Program-made: the position numbers and the translations under genes
DNA from: an uncultured Bacteroidales bacterium
GTDB lineage: Bacteria > Bacteroidota > Bacteroidia > Bacteroidales > Bacteroidaceae
DNA: 32,317 nt
Reading direction: 5' to 3'
Assembly: GCA_937876995.1 (NCBI GenBank)
Contig: CALEFD010000039.1
Location: forward strand, 1-32,317
Shown: one piece after another, positions 8,444 through 17,500 of the stretch
How positions within the stretch are numbered: the stretch's first letter is position 1
Layout of the letters: every line of letters starts with the position of its first letter
The notes under the pieces: generated by a model
The model's database searches: none
What the model saw: only the letters and a program-made list of their open reading frames with translations
Told to the model about the DNA's origin: nothing

Positions 8444-8477
8444 ACGGCCGGAAGTGATTCCCGCCGTTTTTCTTTTT
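8444..8477 (+). terminator. Intrinsic terminator after the small secreted protein
   Basis: ACGGC (8444-8448) pairs with GCCGT (8463-8467) and GGAA (8450-8453) with TTCC (8458-8461), separated by one C-C mismatch, with loop GTGA. The stem is followed by TTTTTCTTTTT. It separates the small gene from the acyl-CoA synthetase. Confidence 0.85.
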
Positions 8478-8481
8478 GCAT

Positions 8482-8512
8482 TTTGGAGAATAGAGAATAA
8501 TGTGTACTTTTA
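8482..8512 (+). promoter_or_regulatory. Promoter of the acyl-CoA synthetase gene
   Basis: TTTG at 8482-8485 and TACTTTTA at 8505-8512 (seven of eight to TAnnTTTG) are separated by 19 bp, the Bacteroides spacing. It begins immediately after the upstream terminator and predicts a leader of roughly 50 bases before the ATG at 8568. Confidence 0.65.
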
Positions 8513-8567
8513 CACCCAATTATTTGCAGTAAATGCAACATTTACTAACTAAAAAATTTATAAAACA

Positions 8568-10466
8568 ATGAAAATGACTCTTGTTGATTTATTCGAACAG
8601 TCTGTAAAACAGTTTCCTAACAACACCTTTTTGTTAGAAAAAACAGACAAAGTATTTGAACCAACAACATATATAGAGGTAAAAAATAAGGTCTATCAAT
8701 TAGGTGCCGGACTCCAAGCATTGGGAGTAAAGAAAGGAGAAACCATGGCACTCCTTTCAGAAGGCAGAAACATGTGGGTTATAGGTGAACTCTCTATGTT
8801 CTACGCAGGTGCCATAAACGTACCCCTGTCCATTAAACTTGAAGAGAGCAACGACCTGCTTTTCCGTTTGAAACATGCCGATGTTCAGTACATAATGGTA
8901 TCTAAACAACAGCTAAAAAAGATTAGACTCATAAAAGACCAACTTCCGCTTCTAAAAACCATTATTGTATTTGACAAAATAGACAACTACGAAGAGAAAG
9001 AGATATATGTAGGCGATGTAATGGATAATGGTAAACAGTTCCTTGCCGACCACACATTAGAAGAATTTCTTACTGTGGCAAATTCCATTCAGAACGACGA
9101 TTATGCAACCATCACCTACACATCAGGCACAACTGCCGACCCTAAAGGAGTTATTCTTACACATAGAAACTACACTGCCAACGTAGAACAGGCATTGACA
9201 TTGGTTTATATTGACCAGACATGGCGTACACTTATCATATTGCCTTTAGACCACTGTTTTGCACACGTAGTAGGTTTCTATATTATGATGTCAAAAGGCG
9301 CTACAGCAGCAACCGTTCAGGTGGGCAGAACCCCAATGGAGACACTTAAAAACATTCCACTGAACATCAGAGAAGTTAAACCAAACTTTATTTTAAGCGT
9401 ACCTTCACTGGCAAAAACATTTAGAAAGAACATAGAACAGGGTATTCGTGCCAAGGGCGAAAAGACCGTAAAACTGTTCAATTTTGCACTAAAAACCGCA
9501 CAAAAATATTATGGTGACAATAACACCGAATCAAAAGGAATGCGCATATTCCTAAAACCACTTGTTGCGCTGTTCGACAAGATTCTGTTCTCTAAAGTAA
9601 GAGAGAATTTTGGTGGCCAGTTAAGATTCTTTATAGGCGGTGGTGCACTTCTGGACAAAGAGATGCAGCAGTTCTACATGGCAATAGGTATGCCTATGTT
9701 CCAAGGTTACGGATTGAGCGAAGCAACCCCTGTTATATCATCAAACGGACCTGATTTGTACAAATTAGGTTCAAGCGGAAAACTGGTAAAACCTATTGAA
9801 CTTAAGATATGTGACCCTGACGGCAATGAACTTCCTACCGGCGAACAGGGCGAAATAGTTGTAAAGGGTGAAAACGTAATGGCAGGATATTGGAAGAATC
9901 CGGAATCGACTGCCGATACAGTTCGAGACGGCTATCTATACACCGGCGATTTAGGTTATATGGGAAAAGACGGATTGCTTTATGTATTAGGTCGTTTTAA
10001 GAGTCTGTTAATAAGCAGCGACGGCGAAAAATACAGTCCGGAAGGCATAGAAGAGGCATTGGTGGGCTATTCAGCTTGCATAGATCAAGTAATGCTATAC
10101 AACAACCAGAGTGCATACACCACAGCACTAATTGTTCCAAACAAAGAACGAATGAATGCCTTTGTAAAGAGCGCAGGTCTCAGTTTAGACACACAAGAGG
10201 GCAAAGAGGCTGCACTCAAAGAGATAGAACGAGAAATATCAGAATTCAAAAAGGGCGGACAGTACAGCACTATGTTCCCCGAAAGATGGTTGCCAAGTAC
10301 ATTTGCAGTGCTTAAAGAACCATTCACAGAACAGAACCAGATGATTAACAGCACTATGAAGATGGTTCGCGGAAAGATAGAAAAAGCATACGCTGCACGC
10401 ATAGACTATATGTACACAGCAGAAGGCAAAAAGATCTTTAACGAAGAAAACTTTAAATCTCTGTAA
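8568..10466 (+). CDS. Long-chain fatty acid--CoA ligase (AMP-binding enzyme)
   Basis: This 632-residue adenylate-forming enzyme should activate fatty acids with ATP and CoA. The AMP-binding P-loop TYTSGTTADPKG lies near residues 183-194, GYGLSEATP near 380 and the hinge region YTGDLGYMGKDG near 458, followed by GRFKSLLISSDGEKYSP. The C-terminal subdomain with the K/M-rich STMKMVRGKIEKAYAARID end is like the FACL/FadD15 branch (COG1022) that is common in Bacteroidales. It has no signal peptide and probably binds the inner membrane face. The ATG at 8568 is followed by another in frame at 8574, and either may be used. The gene is alone behind its own promoter and meets the next gene tail to tail after 6 bases. 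Confidence 0.93.
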   Translation: MKMTLVDLFEQSVKQFPNNTFLLEKTDKVFEPTTYIEVKNKVYQLGAGLQALGVKKGETMALLSEGRNMWVIGELSMFYAGAINVPLSIKLEESNDLLFRLKHADVQYIMVSKQQLKKIRLIKDQLPLLKTIIVFDKIDNYEEKEIYVGDVMDNGKQFLADHTLEEFLTVANSIQNDDYATITYTSGTTADPKGVILTHRNYTANVEQALTLVYIDQTWRTLIILPLDHCFAHVVGFYIMMSKGATAATVQVGRTPMETLKNIPLNIREVKPNFILSVPSLAKTFRKNIEQGIRAKGEKTVKLFNFALKTAQKYYGDNNTESKGMRIFLKPLVALFDKILFSKVRENFGGQLRFFIGGGALLDKEMQQFYMAIGMPMFQGYGLSEATPVISSNGPDLYKLGSSGKLVKPIELKICDPDGNELPTGEQGEIVVKGENVMAGYWKNPESTADTVRDGYLYTGDLGYMGKDGLLYVLGRFKSLLISSDGEKYSPEGIEEALVGYSACIDQVMLYNNQSAYTTALIVPNKERMNAFVKSAGLSLDTQEGKEAALKEIEREISEFKKGGQYSTMFPERWLPSTFAVLKEPFTEQNQMINSTMKMVRGKIEKAYAARIDYMYTAEGKKIFNEENFKSL

Positions 10467-10474
10467 GAGAGATT
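10456..10474. other. Hairpin at the convergent gene ends, possible bidirectional terminator
   Basis: AATCTCT (10456-10462) and AGAGATT (10468-10474) form a perfect 7-bp stem with a 5-base loop spanning both stop codons. There is no T-tract on either side, so terminator function is uncertain. Confidence 0.35.
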
Positions 10475-11444
10475 ACCTAACCCAAGCCGGATTATGAACT
10501 TTGGTCTTTGAAGGGTTGTAATATTCGGCTTCGGTATCGGGTATTTCAATAATATATGTACGGTGCGAACTGTTGTTCAGCTTTGATTCTCTGAGCCACA
10601 GGTTCGCCCGTTTTAAATCTGCGTATGTTATACCCTGCTCTTCTGCAAACTTAACCAAATCTTCTACGGGGTCTGTTATCACCACTTCTCGTTTTGGTGG
10701 AATATATGGGTATAAATCTTCTGCTTTAAATGAGAAACCAAACTTGCGTGGGTTTTCAAAATAGAGCTTTGCAGCCATAATTCTGAACATATAGCGAGAG
10801 GTCTCTTCTACCAGCCACAAATCAAGAGCATTGGTCTGATGTTGCTCTTCCAGACGGCGACTAATGCCATTCTGACCACCATTATAACTTGCAGCAACTG
10901 TCATCCAGTTTCCATATTTCTGATATGCTTCTGCCAGATACTTACAGGCAGCAACAGTAGATTTACGAATATTATATCGTTCGTCAATATTGGCATTTAC
11001 TTCCAGTCCGTATGAACGTCCGGTAGCCTGCACAAACTGCCACAAACCTGCCGCTCCCGCCGATGATAGCGATTTGGGATCCAGATTGCTCTCTATAACC
11101 ATCAGGTATTTCAAATCGTCAGGAATACCGTTTTCTTTCAGAATAGGTTCTATTACAGGAAACAGACGATTAGCCCTTTTTATTATGAGATGAGAATTGG
11201 TATGCATATAAGAAAAAGCTATCAACTCTCTATCCATACGTTCACGCAAATCTGCCCTGTCAAAACAGATAGTATCACCTGCGAAAACAATCATTTCAGG
11301 TACAGTTGGAGGCACACTATAAGTAGTGTTATTAGAACTATGTCTGTTTACATTTTGTGCAGAAATTTGTTCTGTCAAACAGGTAAATAGTACTGTCAGT
11401 AGCAATAAAATTGTGACTCTGTAAAATTTTTTAATCATATTCAT
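10473..11444 (-). CDS. Exported lytic transglycosylase, MltD-like (SLT domain)
   Basis: This enzyme should cleave the MurNAc-GlcNAc bond of peptidoglycan with release of 1,6-anhydroMurNAc. After a signal peptide (about residues 1-30, ending ISAQ) comes the SLT core: LKYLMVIESNLDP with catalytic Glu118, SSAGAAGLWQFVQATGRSYG and AVAASYNGG-like MTVAASYNGGQNGI. The last 60 residues (VKFAEEQGITYADLKRANLW) resemble a degenerate LysM or its remnant. I start at the ATG at 11444 (323 residues). A longer in-frame reading begins with TTG at 11477, but that codon lies inside the promoter -7 box and cannot be used. It is a single-gene unit convergent with the acyl-CoA synthetase. Confidence 0.9.
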   Translation of the reverse strand: MNMIKKFYRVTILLLLTVLFTCLTEQISAQNVNRHSSNNTTYSVPPTVPEMIVFAGDTICFDRADLRERMDRELIAFSYMHTNSHLIIKRANRLFPVIEPILKENGIPDDLKYLMVIESNLDPKSLSSAGAAGLWQFVQATGRSYGLEVNANIDERYNIRKSTVAACKYLAEAYQKYGNWMTVAASYNGGQNGISRRLEEQHQTNALDLWLVEETSRYMFRIMAAKLYFENPRKFGFSFKAEDLYPYIPPKREVVITDPVEDLVKFAEEQGITYADLKRANLWLRESKLNNSSHRTYIIEIPDTEAEYYNPSKTKVHNPAWVR

Positions 11445-11466
11445 ATTTGGTATTTTTTTCGGACTG

Positions 11467-11498
11467 CGAAGATACAAGAGTTTAGCATAAACGGCAAA
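11467..11498 (-). promoter_or_regulatory. Promoter of the lytic transglycosylase gene
   Basis: On the minus strand, TTTG (complement of 11495-11498), a 20-bp spacer and TATCTTCG (complement of 11467-11474) match the Bacteroides consensus with one difference. The start codon is about 22 bases downstream of the -7 box. This placement rules out the TTG start at 11477. Confidence 0.75.
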
Positions 11499-11590
11499 AA
11501 AAACTTATTTTAATACCACTATTTTTATTAAAACAAGCCAAATCCTTATAAATGAGCTATTATTCATAATTATTAATAATAATAGTGAGG

Positions 11591-11699
11591 TTTAACCCTC
11601 TTTTTTTTGTTCCTTTGCACTATGAATATCGCGAAGATAAGCTGCGCTCGCTTTGAATAAAAAAATATTTTTTACTCGCTCGCTTGCACTATCTTTGCA
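11591..11699 (+). promoter_or_regulatory. Promoter region of the RlmL-like operon
   Basis: TATCTTTG at 11690-11697 is an exact -7 box 32 bases before the ATG, with only a T-rich stretch (11668-11673) at the -33 position. A second box, TTCCTTTG at 11610-11617, lies 80 bp upstream and is weaker. Between them sits a palindromic repeat element (see 11615-11699). A short GAGG/CCTC stem with T8 at 11587-11608 could be a weak terminator for leftover transcription. Confidence 0.55.
11615..11699. repeat. Dispersed palindromic element, copy 1
   Basis: Ends are inverted (GCGAAGATA at 11631-11639 against TATCTTTGC at 11690-11698, one mismatch). They enclose GCGCTCGC and GCGAGCGAG-complement arms and an A7-T6 centre (AAAAATATTTTTT). 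The 9-bp sequence TTGCACTAT flanks it directly (11615-11623, 11684-11692). The reverse complement shares AG(C/T)GAGCGAG and TCAAAGCGA(G/A)CGCA, in the same order, with the element at 27192-27278. Confidence 0.6.
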
Positions 11700-11729
11700 G
11701 TTTGAAACAGTTACAAATCATCTTACGTG

Positions 11730-13268
11730 ATGACAGAATTTGAAATGATAGCCAAAACCTTTCAAGGGTTGGAAGAGATTTTGGCAAAAGAATTGATTGA
11801 ATTGGGTGCCAACGAAGTAGCAATAGGCAACCGTATGGTCTCTTTCAAAGGAGACAAGTTGTTACTTTACAAGGCAAATTTCCATTTACGTACAGCAATA
11901 CGTATTCTAAAACCGTTCCTGCATTTCAAGGCAGGTTCGGCAGACGATGTATATAATATCTGTAAGAAGGTCAACTGGGAAGAGTATATGTCTCTTTCAA
12001 GCAGTTTTGCAGTGGATGCAGTGGTTTATAGCGAAGACTTTAAACACTCCAAATTCGTAGCTTACAGAGTAAAAGATGCCATTGCAGACTATTTCCGCGA
12101 AAAATATGGCAAACGCCCTAATGTAAGCGTGGCAAACCCCGATTTAACTTTCCACATACACATATCGCACGACCACTGTTCACTTTCACTTGACAGTTCG
12201 GGTGAATCGCTTCACAAACGTGGCTACAGACAAGAGGCTATGGAGGCCCCTTTGAACGAAGTACTTGCAGCCGGCATGATTCTGCTTTCCGGTTGGGACG
12301 GTCAGTCAGATTTTATAGACCCTATGTGCGGTTCCGGAACTATTCCTATAGAGGCAGCACTGATAGCCCACAATATGGCACCGGGACTATTCCGTAGCCA
12401 GTATGCTTTTGAAAAGTGGAAGGACTTTGATAAAGAGATGTTTGAATCTGTTTATAATGACGATTCAGCAGAACGCCCATTCAATTTCAAGATAAAGGGA
12501 TACGATAAAGATCCAAAAGCCATAGCTGTAGCACGCCGCAACGCACGCGCTGCCGGTTTGGCCGATGAAATAGATTTTACCGTTCGCGACTTTAAAGATT
12601 TTGAACCCATAAAAGAGAGAACAGTGGTTATTACAAACCCACCATACGGTGAACGTCTGAATGTTGATAACCTGCTGGAATTGTATTCTATGATGGGCGA
12701 AAGATTCAAACATGCCCTACAAGGTGGTGAGGCTTGGGTAATCAGTTATAAATATGAATGTTTTGACAAGATAGGATTAAAACCATCAGCCAAAATACCT
12801 CTGTTTAACGGAGCACTGCCTTGCGAAGTACGCAAGTACGAAATTTTTGCAGGTAAATATGACAAGTTCCGTCAAGAGGGCGAACATCTGGACAAAAGCA
12901 ATCTGCCTACTCGCAGAAGCTCCACTTTAAGACAAAAAGCCAGACTTGAAGAGAAAAAACAGCTACAAGAGGGTAACGAAACAGTTCAAGAAGATACAAA
13001 ACCAACCAGAACCTTCAAAAGAAATTCAGATAGAGGCAGCAGACCTGCAAGACCATTCAAAAAAGATACAGAAAGAGGGAGCAGACCTGCAAAACCTTTC
13101 AGAAAAGAGGGAACTAAGGATGGTAAACCGGCCAGACCATTTAAGAAAGATGGTGCAAAAAAAGAGGGAAAACCATTCTCAAAGGGAGGTTCAAAAGGCG
13201 CTTTCGGAAATAACAAAGGAAAAGCCCCATTTAAAAAAGAGTACAAAAACAAAGATAATAGAAGATAA
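11730..13268 (+). CDS. RlmL-like THUMP-domain RNA methyltransferase with basic repeat tail
   Basis: The protein is a class I SAM-dependent methyltransferase of the RlmL N-terminal type, which makes m2G in 23S rRNA (G2445 in E. coli). It begins MTEFEMIAKTFQGLEEILAK, has a THUMP-like RNA-binding region over about residues 45-160, DPMCGSGTIPIEAAL as the SAM-binding motif I and NPPYGERL near residue 303 as the catalytic NPPY motif. Unlike E. coli RlmL it has no fused second methyltransferase. Instead, from about residue 400 it carries a strongly basic low-complexity tail with three near-repeats of (R/K)PA(R/K)PF(K/R)K. A GTG at 11727 precedes the ATG at 11730; I prefer the ATG. purD starts 3 bases after the stop, so they form an operon. 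Confidence 0.88.
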   Translation: MTEFEMIAKTFQGLEEILAKELIELGANEVAIGNRMVSFKGDKLLLYKANFHLRTAIRILKPFLHFKAGSADDVYNICKKVNWEEYMSLSSSFAVDAVVYSEDFKHSKFVAYRVKDAIADYFREKYGKRPNVSVANPDLTFHIHISHDHCSLSLDSSGESLHKRGYRQEAMEAPLNEVLAAGMILLSGWDGQSDFIDPMCGSGTIPIEAALIAHNMAPGLFRSQYAFEKWKDFDKEMFESVYNDDSAERPFNFKIKGYDKDPKAIAVARRNARAAGLADEIDFTVRDFKDFEPIKERTVVITNPPYGERLNVDNLLELYSMMGERFKHALQGGEAWVISYKYECFDKIGLKPSAKIPLFNGALPCEVRKYEIFAGKYDKFRQEGEHLDKSNLPTRRSSTLRQKARLEEKKQLQEGNETVQEDTKPTRTFKRNSDRGSRPARPFKKDTERGSRPAKPFRKEGTKDGKPARPFKKDGAKKEGKPFSKGGSKGAFGNNKGKAPFKKEYKNKDNRR

Positions 13269-13271
13269 ATT

Positions 13272-14543
13272 ATGAAAATATTACTACTTGGCAGCGGCGG
13301 ACGCGAACACGCACTTGCGTGGAAAATAGCACAGAGCCCACAGTTGACAAAATTGTACATTGCTCCGGGCAATGCAGGAACAGTAAATGCAGGCGAAAAC
13401 ATAGACCTAAAAGCTACCGACTTTGAGGGAATTAAGAAATTCGTACTGGAAAACGGTGTCGATATGGTTGTAGTTGGACCGGAAGATCCACTGGTAAAGG
13501 GTATCTACGACTATTTCAAAAATGATTCTGAAATTTGCGGTATTCCGGTAATAGGTCCTTCAAAAGAAGCTGCACAGATGGAGGGAAGTAAAGACTTTGC
13601 AAAACAGTTTATGCAGAGACACAACATACCTACAGCTGCATACAAGACATTCACACCGGAAACCATAGAAGATGGTTTGGCATTCTTGGAAACACTGCAA
13701 GCCCCATACGTTCTTAAAGCAGACGGATTGTGTGCAGGTAAAGGTGTACTAATTCTGCCTACATTAGAAGAGGCCCGCAAAGAGCTGAAAGAGATGCTTG
13801 GCGGTATGTTTGGCGGTGCATCATCAAGAGTGGTAATAGAAGAGTTTATGAGCGGTATAGAGTGTTCTGTATTTGTGCTCACAGACGGAAAGAACTATAA
13901 GATATTGCCTGAAGCAAAAGACTACAAGCGCGTAGGCGAACACGATACAGGTTTGAATACCGGTGGTATGGGTTCAGTATCGCCTGTTCCATTTGCAACA
14001 AAAGAGTGGATGCAGAAGGTAGAAGATAGAATTATACGTCCTACAGTAGAAGGTCTTGCAGCAGAGGGATTGGATTACAAAGGATTCATCTTCTTTGGTC
14101 TTATCAACGTAGATGGCAATCCTAAGGTTATTGAATACAACGTACGTATGGGCGACCCTGAAACAGAAAGCGTTATGCTTAGAATAAAGAGCGATATAGT
14201 TGAATTGTTCAAGGGCGTTGCAGAGGGTAATCTGAACGAAAAGAGTTTGGAGATAGACGAACGTGCTGCTGTATGTGTAATGTTGGTATCGGGTGGCTAT
14301 CCACAGCAGTATAACAAAGGCTTTGTAATTTCTGGTATAGAAGATATAAAAGAGAGCATTGTTTTCCACGCAGGAACAGCATTCAATGCAAATGGCGATG
14401 TAGTTACAGCCGGCGGACGCGTAATTGCCATCAGTTCATACGGTAAAGATAAAGAAGAGGCTCTGGCTCTATCATTTAAGGGAGCAGAAACCATCAACTT
14501 TGAAAAGAAACATTTCCGTAGCGATATAGGACAAGATTTATAA
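13272..14543 (+). CDS. purD: Phosphoribosylamine--glycine ligase (PurD)
   Basis: PurD (GAR synthetase) joins glycine to phosphoribosylamine with ATP, the second step of de novo purine synthesis. The 423 residues match the family. The N-terminal motif MKILLLGSGGREHALAWKIA is characteristic, VVVGPEDPLVKGIYDYF follows, and the ATP-grasp core holds VLKADGLCAGKGVLI, LNTGGMGSVSPVPF and VIEYNVRMGDPETE with the metal ligands. It begins 3 bases after the RlmL-like gene, and the DUF2723 gene begins 18 bases after its stop with no terminator between. No other purine gene is nearby, so this looks like operon packing rather than a pathway cluster. Confidence 0.97.
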   Translation: MKILLLGSGGREHALAWKIAQSPQLTKLYIAPGNAGTVNAGENIDLKATDFEGIKKFVLENGVDMVVVGPEDPLVKGIYDYFKNDSEICGIPVIGPSKEAAQMEGSKDFAKQFMQRHNIPTAAYKTFTPETIEDGLAFLETLQAPYVLKADGLCAGKGVLILPTLEEARKELKEMLGGMFGGASSRVVIEEFMSGIECSVFVLTDGKNYKILPEAKDYKRVGEHDTGLNTGGMGSVSPVPFATKEWMQKVEDRIIRPTVEGLAAEGLDYKGFIFFGLINVDGNPKVIEYNVRMGDPETESVMLRIKSDIVELFKGVAEGNLNEKSLEIDERAAVCVMLVSGGYPQQYNKGFVISGIEDIKESIVFHAGTAFNANGDVVTAGGRVIAISSYGKDKEEALALSFKGAETINFEKKHFRSDIGQDL

Positions 14544-14561
14544 TAGAAACAACATCAGTCT

Positions 14562-17500
14562 ATGAGTTACAAAAGATTGAACACCATCTTTGGTTGGCTA
14601 ATATTTGTAGTGGCAGCAGTAACATACTGCCTGACCATAGAGCCAACTGCAAGCTTCTGGGACTGCCCGGAATTCATTACTACAGGTTATAAGATGGAGG
14701 TAGGACACCCACCTGGAGCACCTATCTTTATGCTTACTGCAAACCTGTTTTCACAGTTTGTTGACGACCCGTCAAAAGTGGCCATGATGGTAAACATTAT
14801 GTCGGCTCTGCTTAGTGCAGCCTGCATACTATTTCTGTTCTGGAGTATAACACATCTTACCAAAAAGTTAGTTGCAGGTAAAGAAGACCCTACACTATGG
14901 CAAACCATAACCATATTAGGTTCCGGTATTGTGGGAGCACTGGCATACACCTGGAGTGACACCTTCTGGTACAGCGCTGTAGAGGGCGAAGTTTATGCCT
15001 ACTCTTCACTCTGTACTGCAGTAACATTCTGGCTCATATTAAAATGGGAAGAGAACTACGATCAGCCACATAGTACACGTTGGTTAGTACTTATAGCATA
15101 TCTTATTGGTGTGTCAGTAGGTGTTCACCTGTTGAACCTGCTCTGTATAGTTGCCATAGTTTTGGTTTACTACTTCAAGACAGCAGAAAAACCAACCGTT
15201 TGGGGCAGTCTTGTAGCAGTAGGTGTATCGGCACTTATTATAGCAGCTATACTCTACGGCATTGTTCCGGGTATTGTTAAGGTAGGCGGATGGTTTGAAC
15301 TGCTCTTTGTAAACGGAATGGGATTCTCATTCAACAGCGGACTTATAGTCTATATCATACTTTTCATTGCAGCTTTGCTATGGAGCGTGTATGAAACACA
15401 AAAAGGTACACGCGAATGGGCTATAAACACATCGTTCCTGCTAACTATAGCATTAACAGGTATGCCTTTTATAGGACATAAAGCATCGGGTGTTATAATG
15501 GGTATCCTGTTACTTGGCATAATAGCATTCTATCTGTTCAGTAACATTATCCCGAAAAAATTCAAACCATCACAATGGTTAATGAACACATTGATGCTCT
15601 GCATTATGACCATCACTATAGGTTATTCATCGTACGCAGTAATAGTAATCCGTTCCACTGCCAATCCACCTATGGATCAGGATTCTCCGGAAGACATCTT
15701 CTCACTGGGCGAATATCTGGCACGTGAACAGTATGGAGACAGACCTCTGTTATATGGACAGGCCTATTCATCAAAAGTGGCATACGATGTTAGAGATGAA
15801 GCTTGTTATCCTAAGTACGACGTAACCGGCAAATCTTATGGTCGTAAAGAGAAGACCAGCGAAAACGAAAAAGACAGCTACTATGTAATGGACGAAAAAC
15901 GTTCATACATCTATGCTCAGAATATGGTATTCCCCAGAATGTATAGTTCTGAAAGCAGACATATAGGCGAATACAACCATTGGGTAGGTGGCATAAAGGG
16001 TAAGAAAGTTCCTTACGATAACTGTGGACAGATGGTAACAGTAACCGTTCCTACTCAGCTGGAAAATCTAAAGTTCTTCTTCAGATACCAGGTAGGATTT
16101 ATGTATTGGCGTTACTTTATGTGGAACTTTGTAGGACGTCAGAACGACATACAGGGACACGGAGAGATAGAAAACGGTAACTGGATAACCGGTATCAATT
16201 TCATAGACAATAAGCTGGTAGGCGGCGACCAACGTATATTGCCTGAAGTCTATAAAGGAAAGGGCAGAAACGTATTCTACGGCTTGCCACTTATATTAGG
16301 TATAATAGGACTTTGCTGGCAGTTAGGTAAAGGCAAAAAGGGAACACAACAGTTCTGGGTGGTATTCTCGTTGTTCTTTATGACTGGTTTGGCTATTGTG
16401 GTTTATCTGAACCAGACACCTTTGCAGCCTCGTGAACGTGACTATGCATACGCAGGTTCATTCTATGCCTTTGCTATATGGATAGGTATGGGTACAGCAG
16501 CTATATCTGAGATGCTACGCAAGGTTTTGGGCGAAAAAGCAGCTCCTATACTGGCATTTGCATTAACACTGTTGGTACCTATTCAGATGGTAGGACAGAC
16601 TTGGGACGACCACGATCGCAGCGGACGTTATACCTGCCGTGATTTTGGACAAAACTATCTTAAGACTCTGCCGGAAGAGGGTAATCCTATTATCTTCACT
16701 CATGGTGATAACGATACATTCCCATTGTGGTACAACTTAGATACAGAGGGATTCCGTACCGATACACGTGTATGTAACCTCTCATATCTGCAGACCGATT
16801 GGTATATAGACCAGATGAAACGTCCTGCATACGAATCTCCTGCACTGCCTATATCGTTTGAACGTAAAGACTACCAGACTGGTACAAACGACTACGTTTA
16901 TGTTCGTCCGGAAAACAAACAGGTATTGCTTAAGAATGCTAAAACAGAGGCAGAAAGAGAGCGTGTAATCAATTCATTTGAACTTAACAATGTATTGAAC
17001 TATTGGATTAAAGAGTATCACATGGTTCCTACAGACACTATCTGGTTCAAATTGGATAAAGATGCTATTCTGCGTTCCGGTATGTTTATTCCTTATGAAT
17101 ACAGAGGTGCTACCGACGAAGAGACAAAAGCGCTTATGCCTGACAGAATGTATATTTCGTTAGCGAATAAGAACATTCTTATGAAGAACGAAATAATGAT
17201 GTTAAGCCTGATAGCAGGATGTAACTGGGAGAGACCATTGTATATGTCCGTAACCGTTCCAAAAGAAATGTATCTGAATTTAGGTGGTCACTTTATACAG
17301 GAAGGACTTGCATACAGAATCACTCCATTCAACTACAAGAAGTTAGGTTATAACGCAAGAGATGGAGAAGGCACTGTAGTAGATACAGAAAAGATGTATA
17401 AGAACCTGATGACCTTCAATTTTGGCGGTTTAGATGGTGAAGATCTATATCTGGATGAAACTATACGCAGAATGTGCTATTCACACCGTAGAATATACAT

